From positions 26,012-63,050 of the forward strand of contig DEPQ01000045.1 of the NCBI GenBank assembly GCA_002358855.1: a DNA stretch of 37,039 bases. Reading direction: 5' to 3'. The position numbers and the translations under genes were made by a program. The stretch is from Bacteroidales bacterium UBA3388. GTDB lineage: Bacteria > Bacteroidota > Bacteroidia > Bacteroidales > P3. The notes below the pieces were generated by a model, which was not told where the DNA came from, did not search any database, and saw only the letters and a program-made list of their open reading frames with translations. This document shows, in pieces, positions 8,991 through 17,066 of this stretch. How positions within the stretch are numbered: the stretch's first letter is position 1; each line of letters starts with the position of its first letter.

Positions 8991-11111
8991 TTACAACCAT
9001 TTTTCGTTTTTATACCATTTTATACTCTCTTCTACCCCTTTTTTTAAATCATATTGTGGACAATAATCCAAATCTTTTTTCAAGTCTTCAATATCACAAT
9101 CCCAATTACGTGCAGAAAGAATTGAATACTTATCTTTGTTAAGTGTAAATTGTTTTCCAATAATTTTTCCAAAGGAATCTAAAAACGAAGAAATGAATTT
9201 GACAATACAAAGAGGAAATTTGATTTTTATTGTCCAAGTTCTTAAAGTTTCTTTACTGATTCGTGCATATTCAGAGTCTAAATACATATTTCCATCACTG
9301 ACAAAATATGTTTTCCCTGAAACCTCGCTTTCAAAAGCTTTAATACACAATTCTACAAGGTCTTTTGAATAAACAAAAGTCAAGTGTTGTGGAACAAATC
9401 CTAAGTATGGTTCTAAGTGATTTTTAATAGTTTGAAAAAAAACAAAGTAATCTGTTTCACGTGGACCATATACACCAGTTGGACGTAAGATAACGTATTT
9501 TCCTTTAAAGTTTGCGTTAATATATTCTTCGGATTTGAGTTTTGAAACCCCGTATGCAGTATTTGGTTTATTAGCATCAGACACCTTGGCCTTAGCAAAA
9601 GTTTTCTCATCGCCTGGTCCATGAGCAGCAAACGAAGAAAGATATATTAGTTTTGTTTGATTCACATCAATAGCATCAACTAAATTTTTAGTAAATTTAT
9701 AATTCACTCTTTCAAAGTCTTCATTTCTCTTCGCTTTTGTTAGACCTGCAAAATGAAATATGCATTTAAATTTATGTACAGATAAGATTTCTTTTAATTT
9801 TTCAAGGTTTGAATATGGCAAATCAATGAAAGAAATTCTTGAATCAGTCAAATATTTTCTACTTGAAGTACTTCGTATTCCTGCATAAACATTATATTTA
9901 CCTTCTTCAAGCAATTGATCTATTAAAGTACTACCTATAAAACCGCTTGCACCAGTTACCAAAACTTTTTCACGAGTATCTTCTGGTATTTCTTTGATAT
10001 AAGCTCGTCTTCTCATTGCAATATTGGATTCTTCGTACTTTTCCCAAATGCGAGCAGCAAGATTAGTTTCTAATTGTGGGTTTGCAATCGCTGTTTTTGA
10101 ACCTATATTTATATATTGCTTATTCATCTCAGCATAATATATTGAATGTATTCCTTTATTCTGCCACTTAGGATGCACACCATTAAAATAAAGATCTATA
10201 TTCTCAAAATTACGTATTGCTTTCAAAAGATGATACCAACCAAAAGGGAAAAGTTTTCCTTTACTTTTACGAAGAGCTTCGGTAAGCGAAGGCATAGAAA
10301 CTCCAAAGGCTGCAATATCATCATTTTCGTCCACAATCAAACACAAAAGTCTTTTATCCAAAAAAGGAAAATACATATCAATATAGAATTGTGCTTGTTT
10401 TTCATTCAAAGGCACGTATCCAAAAAGATCAGAGAAAGCTTCGTTAAGAGTATTGAATAATTTATGACCATATCTCTTTGCAATTTGCTTTGCTGATAAT
10501 CCTTCTACTATTTTGAGATTATACTTTTCCTTAATAAGATTGTTAATTCTCAAAATTTTTTCAGGCACTTCTTGATTTGCTTTTATCCTATATTGAATCC
10601 AATCTACTTCTTTTTTATAGGAAAGCTTTTCTATGATTTGCGGATAATAGGAAGGATTGTAGTAAGTGGCCATTGTACAATCTTCTTCAAAACCTTCCAC
10701 AAGCATTCCTTCTTTATCCATATCTGTAAAACCCATTGGGCCTACGATTTCAGTCATTCCCTCACTCCTACCCCAATTTTCTACCGCTTCTAAAAGCTTT
10801 TGACAAACCGCTTCTTCATTTATGAAGTCTAACCAACCAAAACGAATTCTTTTTTCTTTCCAAATTTCGTTTGATTTATGGTTTATCATTCCTACAACTC
10901 TACCCACCACTTCTGAGTCTTTGTATGCCAAAAAGATTTTAAAGTCACAAAATTCCAAAGCAGGGTTTTTCTTTTTGTTAAAAGTCGTTTTTTCGTCCAT
11001 TATCAAGGACGGAACCCATTTTTTATCGTCTTTGAAAAGTTTATAAGGAAAGTATAAAAATTCTTTAAAATCTTTTTTGTTTGTAACAGCTTTTACAGTG
11101 ATGGTATTCAT
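8991..11111 (-). CDS. Fusion: GNAT-fold acyltransferase (ceramide synthase-like) + extended SDR (CerR-like)
   Basis: A 706-aa two-part protein. Residues about 1-380 are a GNAT-like acyltransferase, with a candidate acyl-CoA pyrophosphate loop in VHPKWQNKGI (312-321). Residues about 382-706 are an extended NAD(P)-dependent SDR: Rossmann motif GASGFIG at 387-393, a serine in YLSSFAAHG, YGVSK at 520-524 with catalytic Tyr520/Lys524, and VYGPRETD. It starts 6 bases after the serine palmitoyltransferase gene. In Caulobacter, SPT is genetically linked to a GNAT-fold bacterial ceramide synthase and to an SDR ketoceramide reductase (CerR), which are separate proteins. The inferred role here is both steps, acylation of the long-chain base and keto reduction, in one polypeptide. 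Family assignment of each half is firm; the specific substrates are inferred from context. Confidence 0.82.
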   Translation of the reverse strand: MNTITVKAVTNKKDFKEFLYFPYKLFKDDKKWVPSLIMDEKTTFNKKKNPALEFCDFKIFLAYKDSEVVGRVVGMINHKSNEIWKEKRIRFGWLDFINEEAVCQKLLEAVENWGRSEGMTEIVGPMGFTDMDKEGMLVEGFEEDCTMATYYNPSYYPQIIEKLSYKKEVDWIQYRIKANQEVPEKILRINNLIKEKYNLKIVEGLSAKQIAKRYGHKLFNTLNEAFSDLFGYVPLNEKQAQFYIDMYFPFLDKRLLCLIVDENDDIAAFGVSMPSLTEALRKSKGKLFPFGWYHLLKAIRNFENIDLYFNGVHPKWQNKGIHSIYYAEMNKQYINIGSKTAIANPQLETNLAARIWEKYEESNIAMRRRAYIKEIPEDTREKVLVTGASGFIGSTLIDQLLEEGKYNVYAGIRSTSSRKYLTDSRISFIDLPYSNLEKLKEILSVHKFKCIFHFAGLTKAKRNEDFERVNYKFTKNLVDAIDVNQTKLIYLSSFAAHGPGDEKTFAKAKVSDANKPNTAYGVSKLKSEEYINANFKGKYVILRPTGVYGPRETDYFVFFQTIKNHLEPYLGFVPQHLTFVYSKDLVELCIKAFESEVSGKTYFVSDGNMYLDSEYARISKETLRTWTIKIKFPLCIVKFISSFLDSFGKIIGKQFTLNKDKYSILSARNWDCDIEDLKKDLDYCPQYDLKKGVEESIKWYKNEKWL
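9453..9468 (-). promoter_or_regulatory. parS-like ParB-binding site inside the SDR coding region
   Basis: On the minus strand the site reads TGGTCCACGTGAAACA. It differs from the widely conserved parS consensus TGTTNCACGTGAAACA only at position 3. It lies in codons for the conserved YGPRET segment of the SDR domain, so coding constraint explains part of the match. A second candidate lies at 20446-20461. Confidence 0.4.
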
Positions 11112-11117
11112 AATATC

Positions 11118-12305
11118 TTATTTTATTATTTCGTATTTACAGAATGTTTTGTACAATTTGTCTATTGCTTCATCTACTTGCTCTTTTGTATGTGTTGCCA
11201 TAAGAGAAAATCTTATTAAAGTATCCTCAGGAGAGCAAGCAGGAGGTATCACAGGGTTAATAAATATTCCATTATTATAAAGTTCCTGAGTAATAAGGAA
11301 GGTTTTATCCATATCTCTTACGTAGAGTGGTATTATTGGAGTAGAGGTATTTCCTATTTCAAAACCTAATTCTCTAAATGAAGCTAAGGCATAGTTTGTA
11401 ATTTTCCAGAGATTTTCTATTCTTTCAGGTTCTTGTTTTATTACATCAATTGCTGCAATCACGCTTGCAGTCGCCGCAGGAGATATTGAAGCAGAAAAAA
11501 TATAAGGACGTGAGTGATGTTTCAAGAAATTGATAGTTTCGGCATCTGTTGCAATAAATCCTCCAATTGTTGCTAAGGATTTTGAGAACGTACCCATAAT
11601 TAAATCCACTTTATCACTCAATCCGTATTCCCAACACAAACCTCTCCCCTCTTTTCCAAAGACTCCAAGTGAATGTGCTTCATCTACATAAACCGAAGCA
11701 TTGTATTGTTCTGCTAACTGAGTGATTTTATGCAAATCTGCTACGTCTCCTTCCATCGAAAACACACTATCTGTTACAATAAGCTTAATGCTATCGTATG
11801 GAATTTTCTTTAATACATCTTCTAATGAAGACATATCGTTATGTTTGTATCTATGAGATGAAGCAAACGAAAGACGGCGTCCTTCAACTATTGAAGCGTG
11901 ATTCAATTCATCACAAATAATATGGTCATTTCTTCCCATAATTGTAGGAATCACACCAATATTTGAATGAAACCCTGTAGAATAAACTATTGCCTTTTCT
12001 TTACCAACGTAATCAGCAAGTTTTTCTTCCAATTCTATATGAATATCTAACGTTCCGTTTAAAAACGGTGAGCCAGCGCAACCTGTACCATATTTTTTTA
12101 TTGCTTCAATGCTTGCTTCTTTTATTTTAGGGTGATTTGTCAGCCCTAAATAACTATTAGAACCAAACATCAAAACTCTATTTCCATGCATTATCACTTC
12201 TGTATCTTGTTCGCTTGAAATAGGTCTAAAATATGGATAAATTCCTAACTCTTTTACTCTTTGCGGTTCGTTGTACAAAGATAATTTCTTACGTAATTGC
12301 TTCAT
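11118..12305 (-). CDS. spt: Serine palmitoyltransferase (alpha-oxoamine synthase)
   Basis: A PLP-dependent alpha-oxoamine synthase of 395 aa. SPT condenses serine with a fatty acyl-CoA to 3-ketosphinganine, the first committed step of sphingolipid synthesis, a hallmark of many Bacteroidota. Visible motifs are FGSNSYLGLTNHP near the N-terminus, GTGCAGSPFLNGTLDIH, the substrate/PLP histidine in NHAS (136), the PLP-ring aspartate in VDEAHSLG (208), and the Schiff-base lysine in GTFSKSLATIGG (Lys242). Close relatives (KBL, BioF) share these motifs. The N-terminal start with ISSEQDTEV and the adjacent ceramide-type fusion favour SPT. Six bases separate it from the fusion gene and 12 from deoC. Confidence 0.92.
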   Translation of the reverse strand: MKQLRKKLSLYNEPQRVKELGIYPYFRPISSEQDTEVIMHGNRVLMFGSNSYLGLTNHPKIKEASIEAIKKYGTGCAGSPFLNGTLDIHIELEEKLADYVGKEKAIVYSTGFHSNIGVIPTIMGRNDHIICDELNHASIVEGRRLSFASSHRYKHNDMSSLEDVLKKIPYDSIKLIVTDSVFSMEGDVADLHKITQLAEQYNASVYVDEAHSLGVFGKEGRGLCWEYGLSDKVDLIMGTFSKSLATIGGFIATDAETINFLKHHSRPYIFSASISPAATASVIAAIDVIKQEPERIENLWKITNYALASFRELGFEIGNTSTPIIPLYVRDMDKTFLITQELYNNGIFINPVIPPACSPEDTLIRFSLMATHTKEQVDEAIDKLYKTFCKYEIIK

Positions 12306-12317
12306 ATATTCTTTATT

Positions 12318-13196
12318 TTATGATAATTTTTCTTTGATTTTTTCAAATAACTGACTACAACCTATTCTAAAATGAGTGTTATCAAAATTTGAAGTAATAA
12401 AATATTTATAAAGATTATTGTATAAAATTGCTTCTTCTGCGGTTTTTATTCCTCCTGCTACCTTTACACCTTTTAAAACGCCTGTTTTATGATAATATTC
12501 TCTAATAGCAAGCAACATAACAATAGTTGAATAAATATCTGCTCCTTTTTCTATTTTTCCTGTTGAGGTTTTGATAAAATCTGCACCATTTTCTAAGCAT
12601 AAAACTGAGGCTTGGAAAATGTTTTTAAATGAAACCAACTCCCCTACTTCTAAAATAACTTTTAATCTTATATTTTTATTTGATGATTCAATCAAATATT
12701 TTATTTCTCTTACCTCTTGTGCTACCGCGTCTTTGTTTCCTTGTAAGAATAGACCTCTATTTATGCAAATATCTATTTCATCTGCATTGTTTTCAATAGC
12801 ATATTTTACTTCTTCTTTCTTTACGCTAAGCGGAACAAGGGAATGAGGAAATCCTCCTGCAACAACTACCGATTTTATTTTGCTTTCTGGCTTATAATCA
12901 TTGATTTGCATTAGAAATGGAGAAAAACAACAAATTCCTCCAACGTAATAATTCTCTGATTTACAACTAAAAACACTTTTTTCAACGAATTGCTTTATTG
13001 ATTGAGCGTTATCAGTTGATTTTAAAGAAGTTAAATCTAAATATTGTATTAAGTTTAATAAATCTTCTTTTGTATAATCGGACAATTTATTTGATATAAT
13101 AATATCATCTACATATTTTTGAAACTCCTCTACCCTATCATTGTAGATAAACTCCAATAACTTATCTTCATTCTTGAATTGATTTATCATATTCAT
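12318..13196 (-). CDS. deoC: Deoxyribose-phosphate aldolase
   Basis: DeoC cleaves 2-deoxyribose-5-phosphate to glyceraldehyde-3-phosphate and acetaldehyde. The protein is 292 aa, in the size range of the longer (E. coli-like) forms. LDLTSL is at 53-58. The Schiff-base lysine is Lys209 in DFIKTSTGK and the activating lysine is Lys245 in GVKVAGGIKT. EIDICINRG and KVILEVGEL are also typical. An in-frame ATG two codons downstream is an equally possible start. The 4-bp overlap with the preceding LutB-like gene indicates coupling. With rpiB two genes upstream it suggests pentose-phosphate salvage. Confidence 0.95.
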   Translation of the reverse strand: MNMINQFKNEDKLLEFIYNDRVEEFQKYVDDIIISNKLSDYTKEDLLNLIQYLDLTSLKSTDNAQSIKQFVEKSVFSCKSENYYVGGICCFSPFLMQINDYKPESKIKSVVVAGGFPHSLVPLSVKKEEVKYAIENNADEIDICINRGLFLQGNKDAVAQEVREIKYLIESSNKNIRLKVILEVGELVSFKNIFQASVLCLENGADFIKTSTGKIEKGADIYSTIVMLLAIREYYHKTGVLKGVKVAGGIKTAEEAILYNNLYKYFITSNFDNTHFRIGCSQLFEKIKEKLS

Positions 13197-14353
13197 TGGT
13201 GTTTTGTTTTTTCTTGTTGAATTTGATTGAAAGAATGCTTAGAAAATTTAGGTATTTGTACTAATTTCCTTGTAGATTTAGATAACCTTCTTCGCAATGA
13301 GTATTTTTTTACCCACGTTCTGCGATTCATTTTATTTCTATTTAGAAAAAATTTCCTTAATCCATGAAGAAGTAAATTATCTTCAAAGTCAAGTATTTTA
13401 TTTTCAAAGAAAAATTTTCTATTCTCAACAATTAAATCTGGTATTGGAATATTTACAGGACAAATTCTTTGACAATTTCCACAAAGTAAGCAATTAAAAC
13501 TCAAATGTTTATGATTTTCATAATTTTCTAAGTAAGGTAACATCACGTTTGCAATAGGTCCAGTAATTATATTGTCGTATGGTTCATCTTTTATAGACAT
13601 ATAAACAGGGCAAACTCTCTTACAAGCTCCACAATCTAAGCAAGTTAGAGTTTTTCTTTGTTCCTTAAAAGCTAAAAGATTGCTTCGTGAATTATCTACT
13701 ATGAAAACATAGGTTTCTTTATTGTCTTCATTAGCTAAAGGTGTGAAAATATTTGATAATTCAGGAAAATTAAGATTTTTATCATAAATAGAAAAAATAT
13801 GTGTAAATAAATGAATATCAGATATATTACAAATAAATTTATTAATTGGAAGAATAAATATCTTAATCTTTGAGTCTAAAAATAATTCCATTTCAAAACC
13901 AGAATCAAAGACCGAAAACATACTTGCAGTATCTACAACTGCTAAATTAGGTGAAAGAATTGTGCATTTATTTTCTTTAGAAAAGGGTGTTATACCTTCA
14001 TTTTTTAGAATGTTTTCCAGACCTAATTCTTGTGTGAAAGCAGAAGAAAAAGCATTAACAGCTTTTATTTTCTTGTTACTTAAAAGATTGAGTAATTGTT
14101 GTGTAAAATCCTCGTAAGATAAACACCAATTAATTTGTCCTTTCTTAGAAGTGAAATTCTTTTCAAACAAAAGAAGATTATCAACTATATTATCAAGAAA
14201 TTTTTGTCTTATTTTTGAAGCTTGATTCTTTAACTTATCAATATCATCAAAAGTCGAGTGAACCAAAGAGATTGGATTAAATAACTCAAATGCAGAGTTA
14301 TCCACATTTTTACTACAAATGTGTAAAAATCTCTTATATTCACTCGTATTCAT
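13193..14353 (-). CDS. LutB-like iron-sulfur protein with two [4Fe-4S] clusters
   Basis: A 386-aa cytoplasmic protein resembling LutB, an iron-sulfur component of the lactate-utilisation LutABC complex. The ferredoxin-like module has two cysteine sets, CLDCGACKRVCP (C238, C241, C244, C248) and CLLCGNCQRICP (C288, C291, C294, C298), each consistent with a [4Fe-4S] cluster. The N-terminal 230 residues are compatible with a degenerate LUD domain; the C-terminus is short and basic. Classical LutB is longer (about 470 aa) and sits beside LutA and LutC. Neither partner is present here, so its redox partner and substrate are unknown. A perfect TTATCCACA DnaA-box sequence at 14298-14306 falls inside the gene, probably by chance. 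Confidence 0.85.
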   Translation of the reverse strand: MNTSEYKRFLHICSKNVDNSAFELFNPISLVHSTFDDIDKLKNQASKIRQKFLDNIVDNLLLFEKNFTSKKGQINWCLSYEDFTQQLLNLLSNKKIKAVNAFSSAFTQELGLENILKNEGITPFSKENKCTILSPNLAVVDTASMFSVFDSGFEMELFLDSKIKIFILPINKFICNISDIHLFTHIFSIYDKNLNFPELSNIFTPLANEDNKETYVFIVDNSRSNLLAFKEQRKTLTCLDCGACKRVCPVYMSIKDEPYDNIITGPIANVMLPYLENYENHKHLSFNCLLCGNCQRICPVNIPIPDLIVENRKFFFENKILDFEDNLLLHGLRKFFLNRNKMNRRTWVKKYSLRRRLSKSTRKLVQIPKFSKHSFNQIQQEKTKHQ

Positions 14354-14364
14354 AAGCGAAAAAC

Positions 14365-14802
14365 TTATTTAATTGGAATTTTTTCTACTCTTTTTTGATG
14401 TCTTCCACCCTCAAACTCAGTGTTTAAATAAGCATCTACTATTGAAAGTGCTTTTTCTTTTGAAATAAAACGTGCCGGCAATGCTATTATATTTGCATTA
14501 TTATGTTGTTTAGCTAATTGAGCAATTTCTTCTTGCCAGCAAAGTGCACATCTAACATTAGGATACTTATTTGCAACCATAGAAACTCCATTTGCACTAC
14601 CACACATTATAATTCCAAAAGGATAAACCCCTTCATTGATTTCTTTTGCTAAAGGATGAATCATATCAGGGTAATCAACAGAATCAGAAGTATAAGTTCC
14701 AAAATCTTTAATCTCTAATCCCCTCTCAATTAACGAAGATTTAAGAAATTCTTTTAGTTCAAATCCAGCATGATCACACGCCATAGGTATTATTTTTCCC
14801 AT
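14365..14802 (-). CDS. rpiB: Ribose-5-phosphate isomerase B
   Basis: RpiB interconverts ribose-5-phosphate and ribulose-5-phosphate in the pentose phosphate pathway. At 145 aa it is the normal family length. The N-terminus IPMACDHAGFELK contains the CDHAG motif; the catalytic cysteine is Cys67 in IIMCGSANG; His100 in KQHNNANIIALPAR fits the catalytic histidine. It is the first gene of the long minus-strand run, 11 bases upstream of the LutB-like gene, and has its own promoter element just upstream. Confidence 0.96.
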   Translation of the reverse strand: MGKIIPMACDHAGFELKEFLKSSLIERGLEIKDFGTYTSDSVDYPDMIHPLAKEINEGVYPFGIIMCGSANGVSMVANKYPNVRCALCWQEEIAQLAKQHNNANIIALPARFISKEKALSIVDAYLNTEFEGGRHQKRVEKIPIK

Positions 14803-14831
14803 ATTATTAAAATTTATGTTTTATAAGATAG

Positions 14832-14839
14832 CAAAGATA
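14832..14839 (-). promoter_or_regulatory. Candidate -7 box for rpiB and the minus-strand operon
   Basis: The minus strand reads TATCTTTG followed by C, an exact match to the Bacteroidota -7 form TAnnTTTG, about 30 bases before the rpiB start. I see no TTG at the usual 19-20 bp spacing, so the -33 element is weak or absent. Confidence 0.55.
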
Positions 14840-15011
14840 AGATTTTTTTAAGAATTATTTCTTAGATTTAGCAAAATTTTTCTTTGATTTCATAAATTAT
14901 TTCTTTGAAAAAATAAAATTTTTCTTTGAAATTTTTCACTAAAATCTTTCAACAATTTTTTTGTTAATTTGTTGTGAAAATGCTTCTAATATCTTTGTAT
15001 AACTATTCCAT

Positions 15012-15189
15012 TGTTAATATTTCACCTTTAATCAACAAGAAAACCAACACTTTATTAACATATTTTTTATCTTTGACTAAGAAAATTTTATCAACAAAAA
15101 CGTGAAATTCAACTTTTGTTAATAACAACGATAATTTACTGATACCTAAAATATTAAAATGTCGATAATTTATATTGTTTTGTTAATAA
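15012..15189. repeat. Repeated TGTTAATAA/TTATTAACA motifs in the rpiB-nadA spacer
   Basis: The 483-base divergent spacer 14803-15285 is extremely AT-rich and has no credible gene. It contains TTATTAACA at 15052-15060 and its complement TGTTAATAA at 15117-15125 and 15181-15189, with one-mismatch versions at 15012-15020 and 15088-15096. The copy at 15181 lies between the -33 and -7 boxes of the nadA promoter, where a repressor could block transcription. The rest of the spacer has repeated TTTCTTTGA-type runs (about 14880-14940) and nothing else I can name. Confidence 0.5.
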
Positions 15190-15204
15190 AAAGACGTATA
15201 TTTG
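15174..15204 (+). promoter_or_regulatory. nadA promoter, Bacteroidota type
   Basis: TTG at 15175-15177, a 19-bp spacer, then TATATTTG at 15197-15204 followed by C. This matches the TTG-N19-TAnnTTTG pattern. The predicted leader before the nadA ATG at 15286 is about 75 nt. Confidence 0.7.
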
Positions 15205-15285
15205 CAACAATTTTTTTGAGTGATTTTTTTTCAACAAATTTCACATAGCTATAATAAATCATTATAAATAAAAAATATATTAAAT

Positions 15286-16230
15286 ATGGATAAAAAGCTT
15301 TTTTTTGAAAAAGTTGAGCAATTAAAAAAAGAAAAAAATATAGTAATATTAGCACACTATTATTGCTTACCAGAAATACAAGAAGTTGCTGATTATGTTG
15401 GTGATAGCTTAAATTTAGCTCAAATTGCAAAAGATACAGATGCCGATATTATTCTTTTGTGTGGAGTACACTTTATGGGGGAAACAGCAAAGATTCTTAA
15501 CCCAAATAAAAAGGTTATAATACCAGATTTTAATGCAGGTTGCTCACTTGCAGACTCTTGTAAATATGAAGAATTTAAAGCTTTTAAACAACAATATCCC
15601 GATCATATAGTAATATCTTACATAAATTGTTCTGCTGAAATAAAGACTTTATCAGATATTATTTGCACCTCAGGAAATGCAGTACAGATAATAAACTCTC
15701 TTCCTAAAAATCAAAAAATTATATTTGCACCTGATAGAAATCTTGGAGGATATATTAACCGTATTTCAAATAGAGAAATGGTTCTTTGGAACGGAAGTTG
15801 CGAAGTTCACGAGTTATTAACAGCAGAATATGTAAAAGAATTAAAGAAAAAATACGAAGGATATACTCTTATTGCACATCCTGAATGTAATGACTCTGTT
15901 TTACAACTTGCAGACTTTGTTGGTTCTACTCAAGCGATGATAAAATTTGTGAAAAACTCTGAAAATAACAAATTTTTAGTTGCAACAGAATCAGGAATCA
16001 CTCATAAATTAAAACTTGACAATCCAAATAAAGAATTTGTAGTAGTTACACCTAACAAAAATGTTACTTGCAATGATTGTCGTCATATGAAGTTAAACAC
16101 AATGGAAAAAGTAATTGAAGTAATGGAAACTTTGAATAACGAAATCGTTCTTTCGGACCAGTTAATCAAAGATGCCGAAAAACCAATCTTAAAAATGTTG
16201 GAAATTTCAAAAAACTTAGGAATAATTTAA
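15286..16230 (+). CDS. nadA: Quinolinate synthase A
   Basis: NadA is a [4Fe-4S] enzyme that condenses iminoaspartate with dihydroxyacetone phosphate to quinolinate in de novo NAD synthesis. The protein is 314 aa, the short form. Cluster-ligand candidates are Cys86 in AGCSLADSC, Cys172 in NGSCEVHE, and Cys262 or Cys265 in TCNDCRHMKLNTMEK. The start ILAHYYCLPEIQEVADYVGDS (residues 21-41) and FAPDRNLGGYI are typical. The usual partners nadB and nadC are not adjacent. It is transcribed divergently from the operon that carries nadE. Confidence 0.96.
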   Translation: MDKKLFFEKVEQLKKEKNIVILAHYYCLPEIQEVADYVGDSLNLAQIAKDTDADIILLCGVHFMGETAKILNPNKKVIIPDFNAGCSLADSCKYEEFKAFKQQYPDHIVISYINCSAEIKTLSDIICTSGNAVQIINSLPKNQKIIFAPDRNLGGYINRISNREMVLWNGSCEVHELLTAEYVKELKKKYEGYTLIAHPECNDSVLQLADFVGSTQAMIKFVKNSENNKFLVATESGITHKLKLDNPNKEFVVVTPNKNVTCNDCRHMKLNTMEKVIEVMETLNNEIVLSDQLIKDAEKPILKMLEISKNLGII

Positions 16231-16427
16231 AAAAGTATCAATTTTCGTAAAAAAAGAGATAGAATATTTTTTTGAAATTTTACACATTTAACTAAAAGAT
16301 AAACAATAAGTTATAACACTATTTTTACTAAAAAACACTAATTTTAAGGCCAAATGCTTCGAAAAAAATTGACGAACCGATAGATTGACTTGATTTTTTG
16401 AAAATATAAGGAGTTAAAATTTGAGTT

Positions 16428-17066
16428 ATGAAAAAGATTTCTTTGATTTTTTTAATACTCTTCTTATTCATCATAAATTTCTCTTTACATTCTCAAAATA
16501 AAAAAATGCTTTTTAAAAGTTTAAGTCTAAAAGATAAAGTTTGGTGTTTGAAAAATTTTCATTCAATAAAGAAATCATTAGAGATATCAAACACTGTTCT
16601 TATCACAATGGACAGTTTGTCAAAAAATGATAAAGACTTTTATAACAAAAATATTGAATCAGGAAAATTTGATGCGTTCCGACATGTTTTATGGTTGTAT
16701 AAACTTTCTCAAAACATAGGAATAGAAAAGGCAAGGAGGGTAGGGCAGATTTATGAGAATTATAACCAATATGTTTTTAAAGTAAATCCAGATTCAGGCT
16801 ATGATTTAGCATCAAAAAATATGGATTTATATAACAATGAAGTTGGAATATATCTTTTTTTGAAAGAAGGAGAGGAGCAAAACGAAGAATTAATTTTTTC
16901 AAGCATTAAAGAAATTATAGATAAAGGCTATGTAAAAATAGTATTTAAAGATAAGGAATACAATAACTTAGATAAAAATAATTTAATCATAAAAGAAACT
17001 CAATGGAAAGGGAAATGGGAAAATCAACGCTATCTAATAAATTCAAATTCAGCAATTTGCGAATAA
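16428..17066 (+). CDS. Secreted DUF6973-like protein of unknown function
   Basis: A 212-aa protein with an N-terminal Sec-type signal (MKKISLIFLILFLFIINFSL, then HSQ). The mature part carries a conserved pair seen in the DUF6973 family: GKFDAFRHVLWLYKLS at 79-94 and MDLYNNEVGIY at 132-142, with ARRVGQIYE between them. His, Asp and Asn in these motifs look like an active or metal site, but no activity is established to my knowledge. AAGGAG at 16408-16413 lies upstream, unusual here, with 14 bases to the ATG. The 3' end overlaps the next gene. The 197-base spacer before it shows no clear promoter or terminator. Confidence 0.75.
   Translation: MKKISLIFLILFLFIINFSLHSQNKKMLFKSLSLKDKVWCLKNFHSIKKSLEISNTVLITMDSLSKNDKDFYNKNIESGKFDAFRHVLWLYKLSQNIGIEKARRVGQIYENYNQYVFKVNPDSGYDLASKNMDLYNNEVGIYLFLKEGEEQNEELIFSSIKEIIDKGYVKIVFKDKEYNNLDKNNLIIKETQWKGKWENQRYLINSNSAICE

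Noticed and set aside
9136..9372. Plus-strand open frames inside the GNAT-SDR gene, such as this one
   Set aside because: They are antisense shadows without recognisable protein features.
14298..14306. Perfect DnaA box TTATCCACA as proof of oriC
   Set aside because: A single copy inside a coding region is not evidence of an origin; kept only as a supporting note for the spacer finding.
15170..15430. An 86-codon minus-strand open frame across the nadA promoter and start
   Set aside because: It is antisense to nadA, has low-complexity hydrophobic content from AT-rich sequence, and overlaps a good promoter for nadA.
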